Below, one piece after another: positions 17,092-25,795 of a stretch of DNA of 64,000 bases. The translations under genes were made by a program, and so were the position numbers. The DNA lies in NCBI RefSeq assembly GCF_030929605.1, contig NZ_JAVFVS010000009.1:62001-126000 (forward strand), in the 5' to 3' direction. How positions within the stretch are numbered: position 1 is the stretch's first letter; every line of letters starts with the position of its first letter. The DNA is from Flavobacterium sp. LHD-80. GTDB taxonomy: Bacteria > Bacteroidota > Bacteroidia > Flavobacteriales > Flavobacteriaceae. The notes beneath the pieces were generated by a model. It was not told the DNA's origin. It was given only the letters and a program-made list of their open reading frames with translations, and did no database searches.

Positions 17092-20000
17092 TTATAGTTT
17101 TAAAGTTGCTCCAAAACTGAACGTTCTAGAAGTTGGGTAAGCCGCATAATCAATACCTATTGACTGGTTTCCTCCGTTTGATTTTGGACTATTGATTAAT
17201 GGATCGTAACCTGAATAATTTGTAATTGTAATTAAGTTTTGTCCTGTTACATACAATGTCAATCCGTTGATCCAGTTGATTCCTTTTAGATCAAAATTGT
17301 AACCTACACGCGCAGTATTCAATCGGATAAAATCAGATTTTTCTAAGAAAAGTGTCGATAAAATTGGTGAATTTGTTGGGTTTGCTCCCGACTCATAATA
17401 ACCTGTTGCTACATTTCGGTCAGAAGCCAAGTTGTTAATGTTTAATGCATTTAATCCTGTGTTATTCAACAAATAACCACCTGTTTGCCCGATAATAGAG
17501 AATGAAAACGTAAAGTTTTTGTATCTCATATCACTATTAAATCCGTAGTAAAAAGTTGGCAAAGCGCCTTCGATAATAATTCTGTCGCTATTATCAATTT
17601 TACCATCTCCGTTTTGATCTTTAAAAATATTACCTCCATTTGCATCAAAACCAATGTGTTGCAATAAATAGAAAGATCCCGCTGCATAACCGCTTTTGTA
17701 GATATTTGCATTAACTCCAGATTGTCCAGGTCCTGAAATAGTTCCCGTTAAAATTTCTGAAACTGGCAAATCTTCAATTTTATTATTCAAAGTCGCACCG
17801 TTCATATCAATGTTCCAAGAGAAATCTTTATGGTCAATCAATTTTGAACCTAACATAAATTCAAAACCTTTATTGATAATTTTTCCGTCAATATTGGTCC
17901 AAATTGTAGTTGTTGGACTTAAAGCTTGAGATGGAACATTCAAAATTGCATCCGTTGTAGTTTTGTTGAAATAATCAAAAGTTCCGTACAATTTATCTTT
18001 CCACAAATTAAAATCTAAACCTAAATTGTATTGCGTCACAACTTCCCATTTTAAATCAGGATTTGGGGTTCTGTTCACTGAAACTCCGTTTACCAAGTTT
18101 AAATCATTGTATAAATAGTATCCATCAGCACCAGAAAGTGAATAACTTGCCTGTGTAATTTTGTTCTCAACTTCTTGATTTCCTGTTTGTCCCCAGCTCG
18201 CTCTTAATTTTAAGTTGTCAACTGCAGTTACATCTTCTAAGAATTGTTCTTTAGAAATATTCCATCCTAAAGCAGCTGACGGAAAATAACCGTATTTGTT
18301 GTTTTCTCCAAAACGAGTCGAACCATCGGCTCTCATCGAAGCTGTCAAAAGATATTTGTTGTTGAAAGTATAATTTACTCTTCCAAAATAAGACTGAAGC
18401 TCATTTTCCTGCGCATATCCAGAAACTCCAGATTGTGTTCCTGCAAAACCAGGATTAATTGCTGGCGGTACACCAACTCCTTGATTTGAGATTCCGTCAA
18501 CGCTGAAAGCAGTTCCAGATCTTTCAAATTTTTGATATGAAAATCCGCCTAAAGCTTCAATTTTATGTTTATCCAAATTCAAGTTATACGTCAAGTAATG
18601 CTCAATCAATGAATTTCTTGAATCTAAATTATTCTGAACATATTTCCCTTTCGGATTCAAATCGGTTAAGTTTGGAAAAATAGTCGTATTTCTTTCAGCT
18701 GCTGAACGATCAAAACCAATGTTCAGTTTATATTCCAATCCGTCAACAATTCTTAACGACGCTTCTAAATTTCCTAAAACTCTCAACGTGCGCGTTACGT
18801 CATCATAAATGCTTAATAAATAAGCTGGATTGTAATGCGCATTCATGTTGAAGTTGGTGTAATTTCCTTTTGAATCAAAAACCGGTCTTGTAGGGTTTGC
18901 CATTAAAGTATGAACGATAAGCTGTCCGTTCGAACCTCCATCATCACTTGTAGGAACGCCATCGTCTTTCGTTTCACTCGCCGTAAGATTCATTTTTACT
19001 TTCAAACGTTTGTTATCCAAAAACGATTCAGCTGCATTAATTCTCCCCGACATACGTTTGAAATTACTTGTTCTAATTACACCTTCTTGATTCATTTGTG
19101 CCACAGAAGCATAGTAATTTCCAGTTTCTGTTTGTTTAGAAAAGGCTAGTGAGTTATTTGTAGTAATTGCAGTTCTATAAATTACATCTTGCCAATCTGT
19201 ATTTCCGCCGTGGTCAAAAGCTGGATCTTTAATTGCTTTTCTATATTGATCTGCGCTTAAAACGTCTAATTTATTAGCGACAGTCGAAACTCCCGTGTAC
19301 GAATCAAAAGTTAAAGTTCCTTCGCCTTTTGAACCTTTTTTAGTTGTAACCAAAACCACTCCGTTTGATCCTCTCGCACCATAAATTGCTGCTGCCGAAG
19401 CATCTTTCAAAACGGTAATCGATTCGATATCACTTGTATTCAAGAAGTTCAATGGATTTTTAGCCGATGAATTTCCGAAACCAACATTACTTCCAGACGG
19501 ACTAACATCATCATTTGACAAAGGCACACCATCAACAACGAACAAAGGCGTACTTCCACTTCTGATCGATCCAACTCCTCTAATCGTAACGTTTACTCCC
19601 GCTCCCGGCTCACCGCTTGTATTTACTACACGAACTCCGGCAATTTTCCCTTGCATTAAATTGTCTACAGAAATATTTACACCTTGCTTAAAACTTGCTG
19701 CTTCAAGTTGTGTAACAGCTCCAGTAACATCTTTTTTAGACTGTTTTCCGTAACCTACAACTAAAACTTCGCTTAATTCAGCAGTATTTGGTTCCAATTG
19801 AATCGTCATAAAACCTTTTTGTACAGCAACAACTTTAGTTTTATATCCTAAATACGCTACTTCAATTGTTTTTCCTTCTCCAACAGTAATTTCAAATTCA
19901 CCATCAAAATTCGAAACTGCACTGTTTGATGAACTTGTTTCAGTAATTGTTGCACCTGGAATAGGCAATTTGTTTTCGTCAATTACTTTTCCTTTTACTT

Positions 20001-20376
20001 TAACTCTGTCTACAGCAATGTTTGTTGCCACTTTTGGCGAAGCTGTTTTCTGAATCAGAACTAATTTTCCGTTAATGTTGTAATTAAAATTTGCTTTTTT
20101 TGAAAGATCATTCAAAATGGCCGAAACGGTTTCGCCAGCAAAATTTACTGTATAAGTTGTGTTATCAGCAATTACAGCTTGTCCGTAGCTGAATTTATAA
20201 TCAGTTTGCTGACTTAATTTTGAAAAAATAGAAACAAGAGTTGCTTTTTCTATTTTATTTTCTATTTTTGATTTTTTTACTAAAACTGTTTTACTAAAAC
20301 CGGTCTGAAAGGTCAGTAAAGCCAGAACTAAAAAGAAAATATTCTTTAGGTTTAAATAAGAATTTTTAAAATACAT
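17092..20376 (-). CDS. SusC/RagA-family TonB-dependent outer-membrane receptor with STN domain
   Basis: The 1094-residue protein has a signal peptide, an N-terminal STN signalling domain (about 40-110), a carboxypeptidase-regulatory-like beta-sandwich (about 125-200, GATITETSSSNSAVSNFDGE), a plug domain (about 215-335 with VLKDASAAAIYGARGSNGVVLVTTKKG cut by domain edges), and a C-terminal 22-strand barrel ending FSFGATLKL. The STN domain marks it as a transducer-type SusC that signals through the FecR anti-sigma factor encoded upstream to the ECF sigma factor. SusD lies 6 nt downstream. Energy comes from TonB/ExbBD. Substrate specificity is unknown. Confidence 0.96.
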   Translation of the reverse strand: MYFKNSYLNLKNIFFLVLALLTFQTGFSKTVLVKKSKIENKIEKATLVSIFSKLSQQTDYKFSYGQAVIADNTTYTVNFAGETVSAILNDLSKKANFNYNINGKLVLIQKTASPKVATNIAVDRVKVKGKVIDENKLPIPGATITETSSSNSAVSNFDGEFEITVGEGKTIEVAYLGYKTKVVAVQKGFMTIQLEPNTAELSEVLVVGYGKQSKKDVTGAVTQLEAASFKQGVNISVDNLMQGKIAGVRVVNTSGEPGAGVNVTIRGVGSIRSGSTPLFVVDGVPLSNDDVSPSGSNVGFGNSSAKNPLNFLNTSDIESITVLKDASAAAIYGARGSNGVVLVTTKKGSKGEGTLTFDSYTGVSTVANKLDVLSADQYRKAIKDPAFDHGGNTDWQDVIYRTAITTNNSLAFSKQTETGNYYASVAQMNQEGVIRTSNFKRMSGRINAAESFLDNKRLKVKMNLTASETKDDGVPTSDDGGSNGQLIVHTLMANPTRPVFDSKGNYTNFNMNAHYNPAYLLSIYDDVTRTLRVLGNLEASLRIVDGLEYKLNIGFDRSAAERNTTIFPNLTDLNPKGKYVQNNLDSRNSLIEHYLTYNLNLDKHKIEALGGFSYQKFERSGTAFSVDGISNQGVGVPPAINPGFAGTQSGVSGYAQENELQSYFGRVNYTFNNKYLLTASMRADGSTRFGENNKYGYFPSAALGWNISKEQFLEDVTAVDNLKLRASWGQTGNQEVENKITQASYSLSGADGYYLYNDLNLVNGVSVNRTPNPDLKWEVVTQYNLGLDFNLWKDKLYGTFDYFNKTTTDAILNVPSQALSPTTTIWTNIDGKIINKGFEFMLGSKLIDHKDFSWNIDMNGATLNNKIEDLPVSEILTGTISGPGQSGVNANIYKSGYAAGSFYLLQHIGFDANGGNIFKDQNGDGKIDNSDRIIIEGALPTFYYGFNSDMRYKNFTFSFSIIGQTGGYLLNNTGLNALNINNLASDRNVATGYYESGANPTNSPILSTLFLEKSDFIRLNTARVGYNFDLKGINWINGLTLYVTGQNLITITNYSGYDPLINSPKSNGGNQSIGIDYAAYPTSRTFSFGATLKL

Positions 20377-20420
20377 GATTTAAGTTATTGGTTTTTTTAC
20401 GATACTTAATTTATTCAAAG

Positions 20421-20447
20421 GCAGTTGTTCTCAGCAACTGCTTTTTT
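20421..20447. terminator. Hairpin between fecR-like and susC-like genes
   Basis: GCAGTTG-TTCTCAG-CAACTGC (20421-20441) can form a 7-bp stem. A T-run follows only on the plus strand (CTTTTTTG). For the minus-strand genes it has no T-run, so it may act as an attenuator, mRNA-stability element or processing site separating regulator and transporter transcripts. Confidence 0.45.
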
Positions 20448-20450
20448 GTT

Positions 20451-21374
20451 TTAATCCACTTTTACTATTTCGCCATAAACTTTGAATTTTAGGTTTGTGA
20501 TATAATTAATTTGCTCTAAAACATTCTCTAATGTTGCGTCTTTCTTGATGAATACCGTTAACGGCGTTGCTAATACGTGCTCATTATCATATTGAAATGA
20601 AACTCCATATTTATATTGTAAAATGGTAATTACCTGTTTAAGAGTAGTTTCGTTTAAAGTCACATCGGTTGTATACCAATTCACTAAAAGCGATTTGTCT
20701 GCCAATTGTTTCGTTAGTTTATTTGATTCGAATAAAGCTTCGTCATTTGGAACCAAATCCACACTCTGCCCTTTCGAGCTCACATTCACTTTTCCGGTTA
20801 CCACAATCACTTCACATTTTGATTTTGACAACTGAATGTGAAATGATGTTCCTACTACTCTAGTTTTAATTTCTCGAGACGTGATTATAAAAGGATGTTT
20901 TTTGTCTTTGGCAATTTCAAAAAATGCATTTCCTTTTAGAAGAGTTACTTTTCTTTCATCTCCTTCAAATTTTTCAGGATATTGAAATAATGAGTTTGCT
21001 GCCAGATAAATCTTCGAGCCGTCACTTAATTGGATAGATTTGGGAATCGATGACGTTTTAAACGATAATTGCTTGTCGACAGCAATTTCTGGTTTAAACA
21101 AAAAGCCTAAACCGGCAAGAAAAAGAATACTGGCAGCTGCTATATATTTTAAGTAAGGAGTAAAGGTTTTCTTTTTTCCTATGTGAAGTTGAATATTGTC
21201 ATATATATCTTGAGAAACTTCTTCAGAATTTCCCATCGAAAGTTCATCCCATTTTGATTTTTGATACTGCGTAAAAGCGAAATCATTTAGCAGATTTTCT
21301 TCTGCAATTGAAGTTTTATTTCTCGAACTTTTATCGATAAGATGTTCTAAACTATGCTTGATTCTTTTTATCAT
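20451..21374 (-). CDS. FecR-family anti-sigma factor
   Basis: The 307-residue protein has a cytoplasmic N-terminal region, one membrane segment (about 80-97, YIAAASILFLAGLGFLF), a FecR domain (about 110-210 with IQLSDGSKIYLAANS, VTLLKGNAFFEIAKD, HPFIITSREIKTRVVGTSF), and a C-terminal DUF4974 domain similar to STN (about 235-305). Such proteins hold an ECF sigma factor and release it when the partner TonB receptor binds its ligand. The sigma gene lies 83 nt upstream and the STN-bearing SusC gene 74 nt downstream, all on one strand, forming a complete trans-envelope signalling set. Confidence 0.95.
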   Translation of the reverse strand: MIKRIKHSLEHLIDKSSRNKTSIAEENLLNDFAFTQYQKSKWDELSMGNSEEVSQDIYDNIQLHIGKKKTFTPYLKYIAAASILFLAGLGFLFKPEIAVDKQLSFKTSSIPKSIQLSDGSKIYLAANSLFQYPEKFEGDERKVTLLKGNAFFEIAKDKKHPFIITSREIKTRVVGTSFHIQLSKSKCEVIVVTGKVNVSSKGQSVDLVPNDEALFESNKLTKQLADKSLLVNWYTTDVTLNETTLKQVITILQYKYGVSFQYDNEHVLATPLTVFIKKDATLENVLEQINYITNLKFKVYGEIVKVD

Positions 21375-21457
21375 AATACTTATTGTTACCTATAAGTACC
21401 AGAATCTTGAAATCGTACTATCCAGAAATATTATGAAAACATCAACAGAAAGTTATC

Positions 21458-21982
21458 TTAAAAGTTTTTGTAAAAAATGATAAAAGGCGCCAGCCAAGCC
21501 AAGTCTTTCAAGCCTTCGCGCAATTGTTTTATTGCCGATGAAATTTGGTTTTTCACCGTTTGTTTCGAAATTCCAAGTTCATCTGCAATCTGATCGATCG
21601 ACATATCTTGAAATTTATACATTAATAAAACTTCTTTTCTTTTCTCTGGAAGTTTATCCAATAAGGAATAAAGCAAATCCATTAATTCTGGATCAATCGA
21701 CGCAAAATTGTCAATAATGTAATCTTCAAACTGATCTTCCAAAATCGTCTTGTCAAACCGATTATTTTGATAATGTTTAAAAACCTGATTTTTTACCGCG
21801 CGAAATAAATACGGTTCAATTGCATTGATGTTCAAATCGTCTTTTCGTTCCCATAAATCGATAAAAACATCTTGAACTATGTTCTGAGCCAAGTCTTTAT
21901 CCTGAGTCATCGTATACGAAAAAGCATTAAGCTTTTTCCAGTATTGAGTATACGTTTGTTCAAAAATTTCAGGGTTCTTCAT
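21458..21982 (-). CDS. ECF-type RNA polymerase sigma factor (FecI/RpoE-like)
   Basis: About 174 residues from the ATG at 21982. The open frame runs 32 codons further upstream, but MKNPEIFEQTYTQYW is the usual start of this Bacteroidota family and the extension has no domain. Region 2 shows FSYTMTQDKDLAQNIVQDVF and DLWER, and region 4 shows LPEKRKEVLLMYKFQDMS followed by the helix-turn-helix IADELGISKQTVKNQISSA. It is co-oriented with fecR, susC and susD and probably activates their transcription when the anti-sigma factor is inactivated. Confidence 0.95.
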   Translation of the reverse strand: MKNPEIFEQTYTQYWKKLNAFSYTMTQDKDLAQNIVQDVFIDLWERKDDLNINAIEPYLFRAVKNQVFKHYQNNRFDKTILEDQFEDYIIDNFASIDPELMDLLYSLLDKLPEKRKEVLLMYKFQDMSIDQIADELGISKQTVKNQISSAIKQLREGLKDLAWLAPFIIFYKNF

Positions 21983-22249
21983 GGTGATTTCTGGTAGTAT
22001 TTGGTGATGTAAAATAATGAAATACGACACCAATACTTTTTGTTTGAAAGTTATCTTTAAATTAAATTTCGAATACACTTGTTTTATTAATACTACTATT
22101 TTCGACTAAAAATGACATTTGTTTTGCGATTTCTTTTACTTTAGCTAACATAAAAACGAACTACCAAGTTTACTTTAGTAACCTCTAAAAAAGCAATTTC
22201 TCTTTTGCTGCGTCTCCTTAATTCAATAATCCTAATTTCATTCAAAATC

Positions 22250-23305
22250 ATGAAACAAATTTTGTTTACATTATTATTTGCTGGAACTTTTCAATTGAGC
22301 CATGCGCAAGATGACAATTTAAAAATCAACCAAATACAAGTTATCGGTTCACACAACAGTTACCGTCACGCCATTGAAACTGATTTATACAATACGATTC
22401 AGGCAAAAGATACTACGCGTTCGTTAAAAGGACTTCAATACACGCACATCAGCCTTACAGATCAATTAAATAAAGGTTTGCGCAATTTAGAAATTGATGT
22501 TCAAGGCGATACTCAAGGTGGAAAATTTATACACCCAAAAGGTCTTGACATTGCAAAATCACAAGAAGCTTACGACCCAAACGGAGAAATGAAAAAACCG
22601 GGTTTTAAAGTTTTTCATATGATTGATATCGATTTTAGAACTTCTTGCTACACACTTCAAGGTTGTCTTGCTGAACTAAAAAAATGGTCTGACGCAAATC
22701 CTGATCATATTCCGGTTTTTATCACTTTAGAACCAAAAGACGATGACAGTTTCTTGGGGACAAAAGCAGAGAAATTTACACCTGAACTTTTTGATGCTTT
22801 AGACAAAGAGCTTCGTAAAGGATTAGGAAATAAACTAATTACACCCGACATGGTGCGCGGAAAATACAAAACACTTGAAGAAGCTGTTTTAAACAATAAC
22901 TGGCCAACGCTGAAAAAAGCAAGAGGAAAATTCTTGTTTCTTCTGGATAATAACGGCGCAAAAAGAGATTTGTACGCATTAAATCATCCGTCTTTAAAAG
23001 GGCGCGCCGTTTTTATAAATGCTGAACCTGGAAAACCAGAAGCAGCGTGGCTATTTAGAAATAATTCTGAAGATGCATCAATTACTGATTTGGTTAAAAA
23101 AGGCTATTTAATAAGAACTCGCGCCGATTCTGATACGAAAGAAGCCAGAGCAAATGATTATTCGCATTTTGAAGCAGCAAAAAAATCAGGAGCGCAAATC
23201 ATCTCAACCGATTATTATTTACCGAGTACTTTCTTTACTTCTCCTTATCAAATTAAATATGATGATGGAACTTATGTGAGAGTTGATCCGGTAACTGCAC
23301 CTTAA
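22250..23305 (+). CDS. Secreted Ca2+-dependent phosphoinositide-specific phospholipase C-like enzyme
   Basis: The ATG at 22250 is preferred over one 15 codons earlier because it gives a clean signal peptide (KQILFTLLFAGTFQLSHAQ). The mature protein has a PI-PLC X-like TIM barrel: INQIQVIGSHNSYRH with a catalytic-type His, LTDQLNKGLRNLEIDVQGD, KVFHMIDIDFRTSC with the second His, and HIPVFITLEPKDD. This matches the bacterial Ca2+-dependent phosphoinositide phospholipase C family, which cleaves phosphodiester bonds to release phosphorylated or cyclic products. It is divergent from the ECF sigma gene of a SusCD locus and convergent with a metallophosphoesterase, suggesting phospholipid or phosphate scavenging. 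Exact substrate is inferred only. Confidence 0.85.
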   Translation: MKQILFTLLFAGTFQLSHAQDDNLKINQIQVIGSHNSYRHAIETDLYNTIQAKDTTRSLKGLQYTHISLTDQLNKGLRNLEIDVQGDTQGGKFIHPKGLDIAKSQEAYDPNGEMKKPGFKVFHMIDIDFRTSCYTLQGCLAELKKWSDANPDHIPVFITLEPKDDDSFLGTKAEKFTPELFDALDKELRKGLGNKLITPDMVRGKYKTLEEAVLNNNWPTLKKARGKFLFLLDNNGAKRDLYALNHPSLKGRAVFINAEPGKPEAAWLFRNNSEDASITDLVKKGYLIRTRADSDTKEARANDYSHFEAAKKSGAQIISTDYYLPSTFFTSPYQIKYDDGTYVRVDPVTAP

Positions 23306-23309
23306 ATTT

Positions 23310-23525
23310 TTAACCGCAAAGAACGCAAGGTTTTTTTTCAAAGATTGCGCACATAAACGCGAAGTTCGCAAAGCTAAATGGATAAGCTTTGCGAACTTTG
23401 CTACTTAAATTTGCTCGCAAAGACGCAGAGTCGCAAAGATTATAAAAACTTTGCGACTCTGCGTCTTTGCGAGATTAAAAAAACTTAGCGTGCTTTGCGT
23501 AAATCTTAGCGCTCCTTGCGGTTAA
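23310..23525. repeat. Compound intergenic palindrome, family A copy 3, overlapping a gene end
   Basis: The outer arms read TTAACCGCAAAG (from 23310) and CTTGCGGTTAA (to 23525). Inside lie a 14-bp perfect stem AAGTTCGCAAAGCT (23362-23375) / (23385-23398) and a perfect 25-bp stem (23414-23438 / 23449-23473) that starts CTCGCAAAGACGCAGAG with a 10-nt loop. The right arm includes the last codons and stop of the minus-strand metallophosphoesterase at 23506. Confidence 0.88.
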
Positions 23526-25446
23526 GCTCGCCCGTTTTCAAATCAACTGTAAAATGATCTGCAGGAACTTCATGCATAAATTTATTGAAGATAGTCAAAA
23601 ACAATTTCATCTGTTTTTTCAAAAGAGTTTCATTTGAAGTGGCAGCATTTTCTAAAAACAATTTCGATAAAACTTTATATTGTTTTGCTCTTTCCAAACC
23701 AACATCGGCAAGAGCCAATTCATCGGCGCTTCTAAAACGGTAAAAATCAATTAAAAGATCATTTCCTCTCCAATTAAAATCTTCTTTTTTGAGATTATTT
23801 TGAGCTAAAATTTGTTCCGATTTTGTTTCAGCTTCACTCCATTCTTTCTGAAACTCTGATTTATTTTTCAGAATAAAATCAAAATCTTTATCTGATTGGA
23901 TATTTGCCAAAACCAATAAATCTTGAGCCGAAACATTCAAAATAAAAGAGGCAAAATCAGCAGGCCAATCGTCTTTTAAAAAGCGAAGACGCACTAATTC
24001 TTTTAAATGTAAATCTGTAAAATCGTGATAATTTTTGGTTTCTAAAATAGCTTTATTCCAAATATCCTTCGTATTCTGACTTTCCAAAAACTGATATTCC
24101 ATTTTATACAAATCAAAAAGTTCATCAAATCTCGGAACATTATCAATTGTGATCGTTTGAATATCGACCAGATTATCTTTTTTGATCGTCAATAATTTAT
24201 AAGCCGGAATATAAGCTGCAAGTGATGGCGTTTGAATATTAACCAAAGTATTGCCTTTTGCAGTCGTTCGCATTCCCGTATCATTGATGTGCATATGACC
24301 GCCAAAATGAATTTTCAAACCGGCATCAGCAAAAACCTGCGCAACTTCTTCAACAGGAACTCGGTTCAATTGCCATTTATTCGGGCCTAACAATTCTTTA
24401 ATTTCCGCGGAAGCGTCATCATTAAAATCAATCATCGGAAAATGACTGAAAGCAACTAACGTTTTGCCTCGTAGTTTGGCTTCCGCCGAAATATCCTGAA
24501 CCCATTTTATAAGATGCTTTTTGTTTGAAAGTACGTTATTATAACCCGTACTAGCTTCAGAATAATTTTTAGGATCTTTAGGATCACCATCTGTTTTCTT
24601 CGGAATATAAACATTCCCGTCAATTGCCATTAACCAAAGTCCGTCAATTGGTTCAACGACATAACTTACATCTGGAACTTCGAACCCAGGTGCAACATTA
24701 TAAACTCTATTTGTTAATTTTGAAGCTTCAACAGCTTTTTTGAAATCGTAATTCTGAGAAGTGTAATTGGCGAAAGGAGTTGACCAAAACTTGTATTTTT
24801 TATTTGGATAAAAACCGAAATTTTTAAGATCTTCTGTGATGCCAAAATAACCCATTTTAGCAATATCGGCTGTTATGACAACTGGCTGTTCGATATTCAT
24901 GTTTGGCTTATACATGCCTTCTTTGCTAAAAATGGGTTGGCTTTTTCCTTCTTTTCCTAAAAAATCTTCTTTACCCGATTCCTGAGCAAATGGTCCAACC
25001 GGATCGTGATTTCCAGTGGTTATAAAAAATTCAATTCTGTATTTCTTTTGGTATTGATCTAAAATTTTCTGTAATCCTTTCACGTGAATTGGCTGACCGT
25101 CATCCGTGTAATCACCCGGAAGCGCAACGTATTTTATCTTTCTTTTTGCAATATCTTCAAGAGCGGCGATGAAGGCAAAATAATTTTCATTGAAAATTCT
25201 CGTCGAGTGCAACTGCGAGGCCATCGTTCTTATTAACGCATATTTTCCGGTTTTGGTATTCAGAATTCCTTTAAAATCGTTGTCTGAGAATGTTCCGAAT
25301 AAATCCTGCAAATGAACATCAGATAAAAAAGCGACTTGAACACCATCAAGATTCTTAGTTTTTTGTGCCGAAATGGTATAATTGAAGAAAATAAAAACCA
25401 GAACTGCCAAGCAGGTTTTATATTGAGTAAAGAATTTAAAATTCAT
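23506..25446 (-). CDS. Secreted calcineurin-like metallophosphoesterase
   Basis: The 646-residue protein has an N-terminal signal peptide (LAVLVFIFFNYTISAQ). The metallophosphoesterase core shows the first metal-site motif VAFLSDVHLQD, then ALPGDYTDDG, FFITTGNHDP, FSHFPMIDF and HFGGHMHIND, covering the usual Asp, His and Asn ligands. The C-terminal third is a helical extension. Family members hydrolyse phosphomono- or diesters. It is separated from the PI-PLC-like gene only by a palindrome and faces it, which supports a shared role in phosphorus release. The stop codon and last residues (LNRKER) come from the right arm of the palindrome, so the original C-terminus may have been altered. Confidence 0.9.
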   Translation of the reverse strand: MNFKFFTQYKTCLAVLVFIFFNYTISAQKTKNLDGVQVAFLSDVHLQDLFGTFSDNDFKGILNTKTGKYALIRTMASQLHSTRIFNENYFAFIAALEDIAKRKIKYVALPGDYTDDGQPIHVKGLQKILDQYQKKYRIEFFITTGNHDPVGPFAQESGKEDFLGKEGKSQPIFSKEGMYKPNMNIEQPVVITADIAKMGYFGITEDLKNFGFYPNKKYKFWSTPFANYTSQNYDFKKAVEASKLTNRVYNVAPGFEVPDVSYVVEPIDGLWLMAIDGNVYIPKKTDGDPKDPKNYSEASTGYNNVLSNKKHLIKWVQDISAEAKLRGKTLVAFSHFPMIDFNDDASAEIKELLGPNKWQLNRVPVEEVAQVFADAGLKIHFGGHMHINDTGMRTTAKGNTLVNIQTPSLAAYIPAYKLLTIKKDNLVDIQTITIDNVPRFDELFDLYKMEYQFLESQNTKDIWNKAILETKNYHDFTDLHLKELVRLRFLKDDWPADFASFILNVSAQDLLVLANIQSDKDFDFILKNKSEFQKEWSEAETKSEQILAQNNLKKEDFNWRGNDLLIDFYRFRSADELALADVGLERAKQYKVLSKLFLENAATSNETLLKKQMKLFLTIFNKFMHEVPADHFTVDLKTGELNRKER

Positions 25447-25547
25447 GCTAAAATTCAGATTTTAGGGAGTTTAAAATGATGCACAATTTTAAGCATTAAA
25501 AGCCTTATTATCTTTAATTTATTGTTACCGAATAATAATTTTAGTGG

Positions 25548-25695
25548 TTTAACCGCAAAGGACGCAAAGGTTGACGCAAGGTTCGCTAAGTTAAAAAAAC
25601 AATGCCACAAATTATAAGCATTTGCACAGATTTTAAAAATCCTTTTAATCTGTGGCAAAAAAAAACTTGCGTCCTTTGCGTCCTTTGCGGTTAAA
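25548..25695. repeat. Intergenic palindrome, family A copy 4
   Basis: The left arm begins TTTAACCGCAAAGGACGCAA (25548) and the right arm ends with its reverse complement at 25695, with a short indel where the left arm has TTGACGCAAGG. Inside, GCCACA ... ACAGATT pairs with AATCTGTGGCA. It lies between two minus-strand genes in a 349-bp gap that otherwise holds only a terminator. Confidence 0.8.
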
Positions 25696-25710
25696 TTTTC
25701 ATTATAAAAA

Positions 25711-25734
25711 AAGGCTGTCATATCTGACAGCCTT
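25711..25734 (-). terminator. Rho-independent terminator of the GH18 gene
   Basis: A 10-bp perfect stem AAGGCTGTCA / TGACAGCCTT with loop TATC is followed on the minus strand by TTTTTTT. It lies 62 nt beyond the stop of the GH18 gene. Confidence 0.88.
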
Positions 25735-25795
25735 CCACCACATTAAAACCAAAAAATGTAATGTATCTAAAACCATTATGGCGAATGGATTAGAA

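Noticed and set aside
25455-25721. Open frame of 88 codons on the minus strand
   Set aside because: Most of it is the family A palindrome at 25548-25695 and it has no recognisable domain.
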